A stretch of DNA of 64,000 nt, taken from the NCBI GenBank assembly GCA_917880885.1, contig OU862915.1, positions 41,300,676 through 41,364,675 on the forward strand, read 5' to 3'. Shown one piece after another: positions 1 to 10,440 of the stretch (position 1 is the first letter of the stretch; each line of letters opens with the position of its first letter). The position numbers and the translations under genes were made by a program. The notes beneath the pieces are model-generated. The model was not told the DNA's origin, ran no database searches, and worked only from the letters and a program-made list of their open reading frames with translations. Source of the DNA: Limnephilus marmoratus. Its lineage: Eukaryota; Arthropoda; Insecta; Trichoptera; Limnephilidae.

Positions 1-842
1 ATTCATTATTTACATCTAAAAAGTGGTGGACTAATTTGCCTTTAAATGAATCGAAATTTAAATTAAAAATGTCAGCGACATCAGTTAGTGTATCCCAACC
101 TGTGTATTCTTTCCATCACAGAATTCGTAGCGAGTTATTGTTGTAAAATAAAATATTTCGTCTAGTATATTTTGGAGGTATATGTAAGGATAACAAGTTT
201 ATAGCGTCAGGGCAGTCCAACCTTAAATGAACAATTTTATTCAATAAAAGGAGATTAAATATTTTTCGCCTTTCAGATAATTTCGATATGTTAAGTTTAC
301 TGCGTAAATTGGCATAATTGATTTCAATAATAGGAACACCAATTTTGAAATTAATAAAACGTAAAAATTTATTTTGAAATTTTTCAATTTGTAAACAATG
401 AGAGTTGAAATGAGGACACCAAATGCTTGAATTGTATTCAACCAGACTTCTAACCAAAGACGTGTATAGTAATTTTATGGTTTTTATGTTATTAAAGTCT
501 TTAGCGATTCTGAGGATAAATCCAAGCATTTGTAATCCCTTACTGGTAATGCTAATAATGTGATTCAAGAAGCGTAATTTGGAGTCAAAAATAACGCCAA
601 GGTCGTTGAATACAAAGACTCTTTTTAGAGTGGCATTGTTAATTGTATAGTCGAATAGTAAAGGGGTTTTAGATCTATGAAAATTGATCGTTTGGCATTT
701 GTTGATATTAAGACATAATTTGTTTGCGATGCACCATTCATAAAGTTTATTTAAGTTCATATGTAGAGTTAAACAATCAGAAGAATTTTCATTCGATTTA
801 AATATCTTTAGATCGTCGTCACATTTATAAAAATCGTTTTTC
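1..842 (-). pseudogene. LINE reverse transcriptase, C-terminal remnant
   Basis: This is the C-terminal part of a non-LTR retrotransposon reverse transcriptase, which copies element RNA at a nicked genomic target. On the minus strand the sequence begins just after the catalytic box (a degraded CDDDLKIF where YADD is usual, near 790-830). It continues through the thumb region, with a DLGVIFDSKL motif, a YTSLVRSLVEYNSSIW motif and a late RRNILFYNNN motif. The open frame at 116-760 is 214 codons. An in-frame TGA at 116-118 separates it from further readable sequence that runs off the window start. The 5' side stops abruptly near 842, as in a 5'-truncated LINE. It resembles the minus-strand remnant at 59.2-60.9 kb and is probably the same clade. 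It is a dead fragment; the clade was not assigned. Confidence 0.8.
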
Positions 843-1936
843 AGTACTTAGTTAAAAAAATATGTTTTTTTTTCTTTTATCCATTTACGTTGGAATACAA
901 ATTTTTGGAAAATAAATATAAAATTCTACCCAAATATTTTTTTTTAGATGCTTAATTTTTTATTTTATATTTCATCGTAATATATTATAACTTTATAAAT
1001 ATATATATAACTTTTGGTGCACCGTGATGAAAGAACACAACCACGAACTCTAATACCCACAAATTTGTTTATTAATAATAGGTATACCATGGTTTGAAAT
1101 TAAACGTCATTTTGAGGTTCTTGCGTTTTTACATTACCTACCACGCATTAAAGGTTTCGCTTTCACAGAAGTCAATTCTGCAACATGACCTTAGCTGTAT
1201 ACAGACCGCAAACGCAACAAATTATGTTTCTGTATCTAATGTCTCAAACATCGGTGGCGCGTCAGGCCTGTCCTATTTAACAAATATTGGTCTATTCCCG
1301 TATGTCACACGGGTGTTAATTTTTATGTGGACGATTAAATTTTTTATAACGAGTTAAAATGTGCCGTTTTTTAATGTACGTTCGATTTAAAAATGTACGA
1401 GTTAAAAACTGCCGCCAAAACCACATGTCCGTTTTTTTATTAATATATGGCGGTGTTGACGTCATGCCGGGCAACATTGGTGACAGCCTTCTTACTGGTT
1501 AGCTGCATTATCTACACCATTATGAAGTTGTAGCCAGTTGAAAACTTTTCAGAATGTGCGAATTTAGATCGTTTTTGAAATTTATAATTAGGAAATAGAG
1601 GTTAAAAACCCGTTCCAGTAGTTTAGTCACAAACTTCACGCACGTTTCATCCATATCCAGGCATTATTAGCTACTTGCTTTAATTCGGTTGTATTACTAT
1701 ACAAACTACAAGTTCACAGATGGTTTTCAAATGGCGCGGCGTCTGAATTACTCTCGTAGTTGGATTCGTAAATTTCAACCATACAGGGTATTAATACTGT
1801 CAGACGATAATAATAAAATTACACATGTTTGGCACAACGATCACAATCAGAAAAATAAACTTTAAATCTTCCACACATTTTTAACTGAATTCATTTGTGT
1901 GAAAATACTCCATTGACGATAAAGAGATAATCTCAC
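843..1936. other. Non-coding stretch, probably alkaline phosphatase intron
   Basis: AT-rich sequence next to the splice donor of the phosphatase exon. I searched the minus strand by eye for the next phosphatase exon and did not find it. Near 1345-1415 a short phrase (gagttaaaa..gtgccg) is imperfectly repeated. An ORF at 1094-1357 has no recognisable features. Confidence 0.5.
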
Positions 1937-2111
1937 CTGCATCCTGTGCCCACTCCAGTACGGAAGACACCTTGGCTCCAAGCGAAGAGGAGCAGTTCTC
2001 AAAACCCGCCCTGCCGTCCAGCCCTAGAGTCTCGTAGTTCGCCTTCACGCCGCACAGGAGGGCGGTGGCGCACGCGGAACTCTCCCCCGTTTGGGCGTTC
2101 AGGTTGTAGGT
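1937..2111 (-). CDS. Alkaline phosphatase, internal exon
   Basis: This 175-bp exon is clearly GC-richer than its surroundings. It starts after a taatttcag acceptor (2112-2120) and ends at a GCAG|gtgaga donor (1931-1940). It reads as 58 codons plus one base, in one frame without stops. The translation carries the alkaline phosphatase active-site region: TYNLNAQ, then ESSACATALLCGVKAN, then a SSVLEWAQDA segment matching the family's V-T-S-x-L-x-W-A-x-D-A-G. In the family the nucleophile serine sits in a D-S-A context and forms the phosphoserine intermediate; here the preceding Asp appears to be Glu. Alkaline phosphatases are secreted or GPI-anchored zinc metalloenzymes that hydrolyse phosphate monoesters outside the cell. 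The rest of the gene was not found, so flanking exons lie in gaps I cannot resolve or outside the window. A retained fragment of a lost gene copy is possible, but the intact splice sites argue for a live exon. Confidence 0.85.
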
Positions 2112-2145
2112 CTGAAATTACAAAAGAAAATCTAAATTAAAGAAA

Positions 2146-2602
2146 AATTATATCCGACTTAATATTTATGTTCAAAATTGTAAATGGTAGAATAGGCAGT
2201 CCTGATTTAACTAAGCTCATCGAATTTCATATACCCACTAGAACCACTCGCTCTAAAATCTTGTTTCAATGTTACAACAACAGGACTGAGTTCACGAAAC
2301 ACTCGCTTTTACCTAGATTACATGAAGTTATTAATAGATACGAAGATGTGGCGGATCTATTTAACTGCACGGAAGCTAGGTATAAGAAGGCTATTCTATC
2401 ATATATCTTCAATCAATATTAATTTTATTTATACTAAAGTATTGAATGTAATTGTTGCCCTTTGTGTCATTTCTTAATCAAATGCCACAATTAACTTAAC
2501 TCTTTTTTTGAATTATCTCTTATATACCTACAACTAATATTTTGTGACATGTAATATGTATTTATGGTATATTTATACCGTTAATAAATAAATAAATAAA
2601 TT
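2146..2602 (+). pseudogene. LINE 3' end, C-terminal codons plus TAAA tail
   Basis: A readable frame at 2168-2422 (84 codons) gives the extreme C-terminus of a non-LTR reverse transcriptase: FKIVNGRIGSPDLTKL, then IPTRTTRSK, then LPRLHEVINRYEDVADLFN. This is the same domain end seen in the remnants at 1-842 and 5404-5592. A 3' UTR follows, ending in a short TAAA-repeat tail (about 2581-2602) typical of LINEs that end in simple repeats rather than poly-A. It is heavily 5'-truncated and lies directly beside the phosphatase exon, on the opposite strand, so it is probably an intron insertion. Confidence 0.75.
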
Positions 2603-2910
2603 AGGTATATAATAAATAATTGTGATAATCTGTATAGTTATAGTAATAATATTATGTATGTATGTTTAAATTGTAACTGAACATTAACATCCTGTTGACA
2701 AACTGCTTCATTGCGGTTTAACGGGATTGTACCTTGAAAACCAATAAAAAAAGGTTACAGTAGCTAGAGTGATGTCCCAGTTAACCTTCTTCGCGGTTTT
2801 AAAGTATGTAGTTAGATGGAGGTCCTTTGATTCCCAGTTGCGATCGTAACATTTTTTGTATTTTACATATGTGTCTTGATTAACGCGAGTACGTTTTTAA
2901 AATTTTAATT
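2603..2910. other. Non-coding stretch
   Basis: AT-rich sequence between the LINE tail and the RepA copy. I see no gene, RNA or repeat boundary in it. Confidence 0.5.
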
Positions 2911-3400
2911 TAGGAGGCGGGTATGGGTACCGCCGCTCCGGGAACCATTTATTGAATAACCAACACCTCTGCCGTAGGTCATCCCAAGTGGTTCGCTACG
3001 CTTGGTGACTTAGTAGGGGTGTCGGGCTGCATATTTACAAAACCTATACCGTTTCAGTCGCTTTAAATTTTCAATATCAATATTTAAATATTTAGTAATA
3101 AAAGTATTAATTTCTAATATACACATTGGAAAGATTATTTTATCAAAATTTTAGAACAATTTTTGTTTTTGCAAAGTGATACAAAATAACCAATACAGAG
3201 GTATATTTAAAATATAAATTGTCGCTACCGCGACTGAATCGGTACAGGTTTTGTAAATACGCTGCCGGGCTCATGGGGTAAGGTTCATCCGGGTCTTGTC
3301 GGCGGATGTGTCTGCCCACCAGCTGCATGGCAGGCCGGATCGAGAGAGAAAGGTTGAGGGAGTTCCTTTGACTTCTCCAACCGTACTCTCTTGGAATATC
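2911..3400 (+). repeat. RepA SINE-like copy 1, 5' part (split by a TIR insert)
   Basis: It starts with the family head ggaggcgggtatgggtacc and continues through ggtcatcccaagtggttcgc and ccagctgcatggcaggc. The same order of blocks occurs at 24.3, 39.5, 47.9/50.3, 50.4-50.8, 51.0-51.5 and 61.6-61.9 kb. A small TIR element occupies 3029-3265. The copy breaks off at 3400, where a LINE has inserted, and resumes at 5885. Confidence 0.8.
3029..3265. mobile_element. Small TIR element (MITE) inside RepA
   Basis: The ends carry an inverted repeat of about 30 bp with two mismatches: tatttacaaaacct.taccg on the left (3032 onward) and its complement ending at 3259. The direct repeat cgggct flanks the insert (3023-3028 and 3266-3271), and removing the insert restores the RepA sequence seen in other copies. 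It has no coding capacity. The superfamily was not assigned. Confidence 0.75.
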
Positions 3401-5884
3401 ATTATTAATTCATTAATCGATAGTTCTACCTACAAGAATAATCATAACTCGATTGGGAACGCACAAATGCACAATCCAAAGATCAATGGATACCTGAAGA
3501 ATTTAGATATTAGTAAGGGCGCTGGCAGTGACGGCATCTCGCCATACTTTGTCTCAAAACGTGCCAAAAATCTTTCATGCCCTTTAACTAACATATTTAC
3601 ATTGTCACTAAAATCAGGGAAATTTCCTACAAAATTTAAAGAAGCAATGCTTATCCCTATTCATAAAACAGGTTCAAAAAGCAACATTGTTAACTACCGC
3701 CCAATCTCAATTCTCACAGTATTTGGTAAACTCTCTAAGAAAATTATCTACGATCAAATTTAAATTGCAATTGTTCGCAATATACAAAACCAACATTTAA
3801 AAAAAAAGACCGGTACTAACAAATTTGGTAAATTTCACGGAATATTTAACGATTTTAATATGGACAATAGAAACCACGTAGATTTAATCTACACTGATTA
3901 CTCTCAGGCCTTCAATAAGGTAAACCTTTCATTCTGATTAAAAAATTAAATCAATTAGGCATCCATGGTGACTTACTTCGGTGGCTCACTTCATACCTTC
4001 AGAGCAGACTTCGATGTGTTTCAGTTGAGTCCAGCTTCTTCTCCGTGCCCTCCGGTGTACCTCAAGGTTCTCATTTAAGACCATTACTATTTCATGTAAA
4101 TACATATGGTATACAATGTCTTGTACATGCCATTTACCTAGCACACGCAGACGATAAAAAAATATACTCAGTTATGAAATCAATAGAAGATTGCGTTAAA
4201 CTTCAAGAGGACCTCAATCGTCTTCTTGTCTACTGTAAATTAAATAAACTTGTAAATATCTCAAAATACAATAAATTATCATTGAAACGCAACAAAAATA
4301 AATTTTCCTTTGAGTATACAATAAACGGGACAAATATTAAAGAAGCAGAATCCATCAGGGACCTTGGGTAATAATGGATGTTTAAGAGCGTTTAACCAGC
4401 CAGCGGACGAAAATCCACATTTCGCCGAAAGTTGTTCTTCCGATCGTGCAGGGCGGTTACAATAAGAAAGATTAATTATTCTCCGTACCAGCTTTTTAAA
4501 ATTATAACTCAATATCGAATTTATTCCAATCCAAATTAGCTTTAATTTATACCTTCATCCAAAAATGCTGAAAGGCATGATGATAAAACTATTAAAATAG
4601 TGTACTTTTTGTAGTTATTTTTTGATTATAAGTATTTATCATTTTTCAATAATGTCTAAATTTAATAAGAATGTTAAAAAAATCTCAAATATATTAGTTT
4701 GTAAGTGCGCAAATAAATACACAAATGGACCAATTTTCGTCAAGAAACACATGTACGTACATATTTTTTAATGATTTTATTGAAACTAAAATTAAAATTC
4801 TAATACATAACTCTGCTAGATAATGTGTTGATTTATTTTACTGCATGATTACATTATTTGAAATGGGTGTGGTATAATACAAAAACTTTTTTGAAAATTT
4901 AACAAATCTGCCAACGACCTATGGAATAACCTTATTACAATAAAAATTTTAAAAAATTCTAAAAATTTATTACATACGAATGCTAGATAAAAGAACAATC
5001 TTTCGAAATCCATTTATAATTTTTTGTGGAAAAGAGTCAATACGTCTAAAAACTTTTTTGAAAATGACGTATTTCCGGCTTTCTCTGGTAATGTCCTCTT
5101 AATTAAACTTTATACAACATACTGATGAAATCATCAACAAAGCCAACAAAATTTATAATTTGTATAAGAAAACCTTAACGCAACATTAAAACTCTTTATT
5201 CCCTTTACACAGCGTACATCCGTTCCCACTTAGAACACTGCTCACCGATCTGGACTTCTTTCACCAAGCCCATGTCGAAAGAATTAAAAAAAAATTAAAA
5301 ACGTTAATTAAAAATAAACTTACACTATTCAAATTACACCGAATCTTTAAACTTTCACCACTTCAACTCCCTCTATACACGACAATTAATTTTTGACCAA
5401 ACTTTGTTATTTAAGAATCTGAATTATGGCCTGGACTCGCCAGAGCTTACCAACTTAACACAAATCCATATTCCGACAAGATCAACAAGACAATCCAACT
5501 TATTTCATTTGCCCACAAGTAGAACTAACATTAGAAAAAAATCCCCAATTCCCCGTGTATGTGCGCAGTATAATACAAATTTTACTATATAGACATTTTT
5601 AACAATACCCTTCATAAATACCGAATAGAAGTAACGCGTACGATAGAAAATTAATAGAAGAGTGTGGAATGCATCGGGAGCATCTCCTATCCTTATCCTA
5701 TTTTCCTCTTCCTCTCCTCCTAACCAAAAAAATTATAATTATAAGATATAAAAAAACTCGATCTCCAAGTAACTTTAACATGGGAAACCTTTTTGGCTTT
5801 ACCTAATTTAACATTTTGTATATAGGCATCTCGATATTTTTTTGTACGTAAGCTGTTTTTCCCTTACGAATAAATAAATAAATA
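3401..5884 (+). pseudogene. 5'-truncated LINE inserted in RepA copy 1
   Basis: This is a non-LTR reverse transcriptase remnant in several frames. It shows the G-S-D-G-I-S-P fingers motif and NYRPISILTVFGKL (about 3525-3740), a degraded palm A region (about 3890-3915), SGVPQGSHLRPLLF (4048-4090), and HADDKK where YADD is usual (4144-4160). The thumb and C-terminal motifs lie at about 5105-5592, including IPTRSTRQSNLF. It ends in an AATA-repeat tail (about 5866-5884). The duplication aatatc flanks it (3395-3400 and 5885-5890), and RepA resumes exactly after the second copy, so the whole block is one insertion. Stops, frameshifts and a later insert (4372-5104) make it inactive. Confidence 0.85.
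4372..5104. other. Unidentified insert within the LINE
   Basis: Reverse transcriptase homology stops after the IRDLG codons near 4370 and resumes near 5105 with codons that belong a short distance further on. The intervening 0.7 kb is AT-rich and non-coding. I found no convincing terminal repeats, so it could be an old DNA-element remnant or the product of a deletion plus insertion. Confidence 0.5.
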
Positions 5885-5960
5885 AATATCGCCTTGCAAC
5901 GCAGTGAGAGGGATGGATTCCTACGTCCACCACTCCTGGGTATTCCTGCAGATTTCCTAA
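5885..5960 (+). repeat. RepA copy 1, remainder after LINE insertion
   Basis: The segment gccttgcaacgcagtgagagg and following bases match the RepA block seen (reversed) at 50.57 and 51.22 kb. It continues exactly where copy 1 was interrupted at 3400. The 3' tail of the family is not evident after about 5960. Confidence 0.7.
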
Positions 5961-6639
5961 TCTAAAAAAAGGTCCATTACTAAGATCTAAGTTAAGTAAG
6001 TTAGCGATAAACGCTTTTGTTGTCGCCGAATACCACAGCCGAATACTTAAATACATATACCTCATGGTTATGGCGCCAAGCGCGTGTATATTATTAGTAA
6101 ACCTACGTCATCGAATGGGGGGGGGGGAAAGAATCAGTTATTCGTGTGTCGTCGTGTAGATCTTGAGATGAGTGTAGATCTCTAAAAAGTAAGCTGAGTA
6201 GAAAAGAACATAAGTTATTCTAAAGCGTCTTCCTCGATGGTTTTCGATAATGTGAAAATCAGTATAATGTAAGATTATGAGTATTGAGTATACAAGGCCG
6301 TTAGAAAAAATAACTGTTCTCAAAAAAGTATGAACTTCACGAGGAATAGCAATAACTCAAACTCAGAAATGATTAAAGCTAATTAGGAAGAAAAACTAGT
6401 AATTAAGTTAGGTAAGCGAAAAGAGAGAAGCATTTGAAAGAAATGCCATATTTTTTCTGCGAACCAATGTTCACAAAGTAGTCCTTGGAACTAGTTGGAC
6501 TGAGAAAAATCATATTAAAACTAAATTATTTTACTAACTTCACTTTTTAAAAAGAAAGATATTCATTCCCGAGTATTTGAAAATCTCCTACTACCGCCAC
6601 AGTAAGCCGAAAATGTTACTTGAGTCGTGATAGAAGACT
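5961..6639. other. Non-coding stretch
   Basis: AT-rich sequence with a run of G at about 6118-6127. I see no gene in it. Confidence 0.5.
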
Positions 6640-6722
6640 TAGCCAGCCGAGGAATTGAACAAGGAACGCCTGGATGGGACCCAAACGCGATGCCCACTCA
6701 ACCACAAACAAGGCTCTAAGGA
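6640..6722 (-). repeat. tRNA-derived SINE head
   Basis: On the minus strand the sequence has an A-box-like tggttgagtgg (complement of 6693-6703). About 30 bp further on comes a B-box-like gttcaattcc (complement of about 6651-6660). That order and spacing fit an RNA polymerase III internal promoter of a tRNA-derived SINE. There is no tRNA cloverleaf good enough to call a gene. Confidence 0.5.
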
Positions 6723-7702
6723 AAATAATTTCTATCAAAACTTGTGTCAATATCATCCGCGGATTCATTTAAGCAAAAAAAAAATTAAATTCATAAAACA
6801 TGTAAAATATCGACTGCAATAATTCACACGCGTTTGAAGTGAAACATCACCCAGACCCACGTAATCTCAACCAATAGGAGTCTTGCAAAGTGAGCTCATA
6901 ATCAAAATGGCCAATGAGCGCAGTTTGATGCTTCGTAGGTACTGTTAGTAGGTAAGGTTTCATTCTATGTCATTCTTTCGCAGGCTTAATCCTATAAGTA
7001 TAGATATATGTGTTTTTTCTCTTTTTATTGTCATTTCCTTTTCATTGAGTTTCAAATCACAACGGTGCGAAAGAAGATTCACTTCAAAAAACAAATTCAG
7101 CAATTGACTAAAAACAAAAGTTACACACAATTTTTTAATGCTATAACTTATTAACCATGAGTAACGTCAAAAACTTTTTGGCATGCGTTAACAAAAATCA
7201 TAAAAGTATTTAAATAAAATGAGGTTTCTAAACGCGTACCATTTTTTAAAATTCCATTTTATAATATTATATGCTATCAAATCATTTTGCTCAGTGTAGC
7301 CCGTTAGTGAGATATTATTATTTATTATGTTATATATTTTTGTTAACAAACATGATGAAGCTCGTAAAAACGTTGACAGAATTAATTTAAACCAAATTTA
7401 CAATAACGAAAATAATGTGAAAACATAATTTTCGTTTTATCTCAATTACGAACCAGTTTACAATGCGTAGATTAAATTATTAAAATTAATTGAAGCTTTT
7501 CCAATCGTTTCGCGTGAGTAGAATTAAAACAAAATTGTTAATTACTTACTTTATAAAAAAACATAAGCGTAAACTACTAAATCCATTGTTTCAGTAGAAG
7601 TGTATAAACGCTGTACCTAAATATTTAATTGCAACGGTGTACTTTCGAATGTAAGTTGAACCATATATAAGTTCCACACACGTTGAAGGCGGTTAACTTA
7701 TC
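6723..7702. other. Non-coding stretch
   Basis: AT-rich DNA upstream of the LINE fragments, without recognisable coding or repeat structure. Confidence 0.5.
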
Positions 7703-7980
7703 ATGGGCCTAACAAGAACTTCCTATGTGCCGAAAAAAAAATTCAACGGGGAAGGAGCCCAATACGTTTACCTCAATGCAGCACTAACACCTTATTATAA
7801 AAATCTACACTGGAATGTCAGAAAAAGGGCACAAGAAAAAGAATTTAAGTATGTATGGGTAAAATCGGGAAAAATTTTGGTAAGGAAAACAAATGACTCA
7901 AAGGTGGTTGAAATAAGACACCTAAACGATTTACATACTAAGATGATTTAAAAAGAAAAAAAAAAGAAAAAAAAAACTTA
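7703..7980 (+). pseudogene. LINE ORF1 C-terminal FP domain fragment
   Basis: An 82-codon frame ends in the domain found at the C-terminus of many insect LINE ORF1 proteins and in the baculovirus FP protein family: a LNAALTPYYKNL start, then KYVWVKSGKILVRK, then a short acidic end. ORF1 proteins of these LINEs bind the element RNA and accompany ORF2 during target-primed reverse transcription. An A-rich spacer follows the stop (7951-7980). A second, different FP domain begins only 100 bp downstream, so this is the end of another LINE copy rather than the ORF1 of the long LINE that follows. Nothing upstream of 7690 reads as ORF1, so it is 5'-truncated. Confidence 0.7.
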
Positions 7981-8029
7981 GTACACTATTTACTCAATAT
8001 GTTTATTATGGCTTCTACAAAAATAAAAA

Positions 8030-8603
8030 AAACAATTTTTTAACGGTAATTAACCGTAATATACCAATACCTGATGTACCAAAAAAACTAGCATCTCTGA
8101 GAAATGTAACTCCAAAACTGATTATAATCAAATTTAAAAATACAAATGATCGAGATAAGTTTTTGGAAACAGATAAAAATTCCAATAAAAAAACAGAGAA
8201 AAATAAAGTGAGACGGAACATTAACAAAACAGGATACGAAAGACGACATGAACCTATACACATAAATGGACATCTAGCCACGCACACAACAAGAAGACTA
8301 TATCTCTACAAACTATTTGCAAGAAGCTACCTTTTCTCCTACTTATGGAGTACAACAAGGCGAGTATATTATATTCGCCTTCGATCAATCGACTCGCAAG
8401 CAATTCAATTAAACTCAGAAAATACCACCAACCTCATTGAAGAACAACTAGAGGAAAACCAACCAGAAATTGTTCCTGAAACAGGCGCCAAACTGTATCC
8501 TTATATTACTTCGTACTTAATAATAACCCTAAACATTCCCAAATCTTATGTACGTTATCATGTATGGCTTTCCATCCAAAACTTCTATTTTTCATCCTTG
8601 TAA
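8030..8603 (+). pseudogene. LINE ORF1 (FP-domain type), partial and frameshifted
   Basis: This is the ORF1 remnant of the long LINE whose ORF2 starts at 8607. The first part, around 8065-8165, reads IPDVPKKLASLRNVTPKLIIIKF, similar to the RNA-binding middle region of FP-type ORF1 proteins. The second part has the FP-domain start PIHINGHLATHT (about 8250-8290) and its end GEYYIR...AIQLNSE in a neighbouring frame (about 8350-8425). At least one frameshift lies between them. The last part of the 146-codon frame (8163-8603) looks non-homologous and acidic. The short distance to ORF2 and the same orientation support assignment to that element. Confidence 0.6.
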
Positions 8604-8606
8604 CAA

Positions 8607-8800
8607 ATGGTTTCTGCACTGAATTTTGACTTGGAAACAATAAATAACACAGAATACACTTTTAACCAAGCAAAAGAATACAAAATCCTTGTCTCAGGAA
8701 AACACAGTTTAAGCATAATATGTCAAAACATAAGAAGTATTCAAAAGAACTTTGATAGTTTCTGTGTCCTACTAAATGAAATAAATATAAGTTTCGATAT
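8607..8800 (+). pseudogene. LINE ORF2, endonuclease start (split by LTR element)
   Basis: The frame from the ATG at 8607 reads into an apurinic-type endonuclease: SLSIICQNIRSIQKNFDSF, then LNEINISFDI. The N in QNIRS is the first conserved catalytic-site residue of the family, whose enzyme nicks the genomic target for LINE insertion. At 8800, inside the second base of an Ile codon, the frame runs into an LTR. The missing continuation (IILSECW) is found at 15807, in phase. This piece and 15803-18608 are therefore two halves of one ORF2. Confidence 0.85.
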
Positions 8801-9503
8801 TGTTACGTTACGGAATTGTTTCCCGTGCGAGCTAATAGCGAATTGACCCCTTGCACAGGCCCTCCGCCCCCCCCTCTCCCCGCACCGCGCGGCGCCCGTG
8901 TCAAGCGCCGAGCGGCTCCCCGCTCCCATTCCTTCGCCGGCCTTCGGCAGAATAACTGTGTTCCCCGTGATTCGCGCTAGGCGCTCTCCGTAAACGCTCA
9001 CGATGTTTTACTTTAATTGTGTATTGTGCTTAAAGAGGTTTACGCCTACCCAGAATCCTGTCTGCCGACCGCCTATCTCCTGCTTGTGAGTACCAATGAA
9101 CCTTGCTACCCCTCTGTGTGCTAAGAACTGACATTTAAATTCACTAAACACGTGTAGAGAGAGTTGAGAGAAGCTCCCCCCGTTATGATAGAATTAATTA
9201 GAGATAGCCAAATACTCATGTGTGTAGTGCCGATGCTGGCCTTTTGTAGAACCCTGTTCACCTTTAATTGAATAAAACCCTTTTTCGTGCATAACAACTG
9301 TGTTCTGATTGAGGAAGGAGACCTGGAGATTTTGAGGAAAGGAAGGGGAGTAGGAATTAACAAGCGAACCACAGACACTCGCCCTGGGTTTAAGAGGGAC
9401 CTTGCTCGCGCCGGCTGTGCAGAGCTAGCCGCCGGCTTGTTTATTGCATGTCCTTTCCAGGTTTTGGGTTTAGCGTTGGCCGCAAGTAGCGCCAATGCTA
9501 GCA
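8801..9503 (+). repeat. Left LTR (703 bp)
   Basis: Runs from TGTTACG to GCTAGCA. The first about 180 bp are strongly GC-rich and absent from the right LTR; the remaining 520 bp equal it. A polyadenylation signal gaataaaa sits near 9269-9276. Confidence 0.75.
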
Positions 9504-9579
9504 CTGGGCCCAACGTGGTGCTTTTTTTTGCGTTTTAATGCTAGCACTGTCGCCCGACGTGTGGCATTTTTTTTTTCCT
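9494..9579 (+). repeat. Tandem duplication of LTR end plus primer site
   Basis: The phrase aatgctagcactg followed by a primer-site-like block and a T-run occurs at 9494 and again 43 bp later at 9537. The second block, TGTCGCCCGACGTGTGGC (9548-9565), is again tRNA-Lys-like with three differences. Confidence 0.7.
9505..9522 (+). promoter_or_regulatory. Primer binding site, tRNA-Lys-like
   Basis: TGGGCCCAACGTGGTGC follows the LTR end by one base. It differs from the retroviral and retrotransposon site for the common tRNA-Lys isoacceptor (TGGCGCCCAACGTGGGGC) by one missing C and one G-to-T change. Confidence 0.65.
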
Positions 9580-10440
9580 CCCTCTTCACGGTCCCACAGT
9601 CTCGTTCTTCAATCAGCAATTGTTTAAACTTTATAATGTATAATGTTTTGTCTTGTTACTCCCAATTTGTCTAGCATTTCCATCAAGAACCCCGGCGCGA
9701 TTGTAACTTCAAATTGCAATTTAAATTATCACGGGCACGATTTCTTCATTTTCGAGTCGTCACTCGACAAAAACATTATCACCGGTATTCCTACGTAAAG
9801 TGCTCAACCAAGAAAGTTGCCGTCGTGAATAATATAGTGTTTACAAGTGTCGACCGACTAAATTTGCTAGTTTCAAATACAAGATTAATAGTGGAAATGT
9901 ACACAAATATTTAAAACAAAGTTATTCAACAATTAAAATCCTGTATATGATAAACCAATTACCCGCTTCGTTTCCCGAAAGTTAATTAACCAGTTTTTAT
10001 TAATAAACTTATTCCGCAGTGTGCTGGTCTGTATTTGATATCGACATATTCTGCGAATAGGGGACTATTTCGCAAAATACTGGCCTGTATATATAACGGC
10101 ATATTTTGCAGCTTAAGGGAAACAAGTGGATTAAATTCTTTCTACCTTTTGACAATTGAGCATTTTTCTAATTTTGCCGCCTGTTTCATCATTTAGCTTT
10201 TTTTCTTTCGTAAGAAACAGACGACATAATTTGAAAGACGTTCGGTTCGCGTTGACGTCGATTCCTCGAGTCAGGCATTACATTACGTATGCACATTTCT
10301 GCATATAACTTGTTATGACAAAAGGAAGTCGGCGGATAAATACCAATAATTGGTGATGCTCAAATCAGGCTACAGTCTAGCCACGTAAATAAAGAAACGA
10401 TTCCCCAAGACATTGTTGAATTTTCAAACAAATACTTCCA
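9580..10440. other. LTR element interior, non-coding
   Basis: No coding region recognised. A phrase of about 43 bp, ctg(g)tctgtat..gacatattctgcg, is imperfectly repeated at 10014-10057 and 10070-10112. Confidence 0.5.

Noticed and set aside
7703..7951. Baculovirus FP gene
   Set aside because: The FP-type domain is standard in insect LINE ORF1 proteins and a LINE endonuclease follows; no other viral gene is present.
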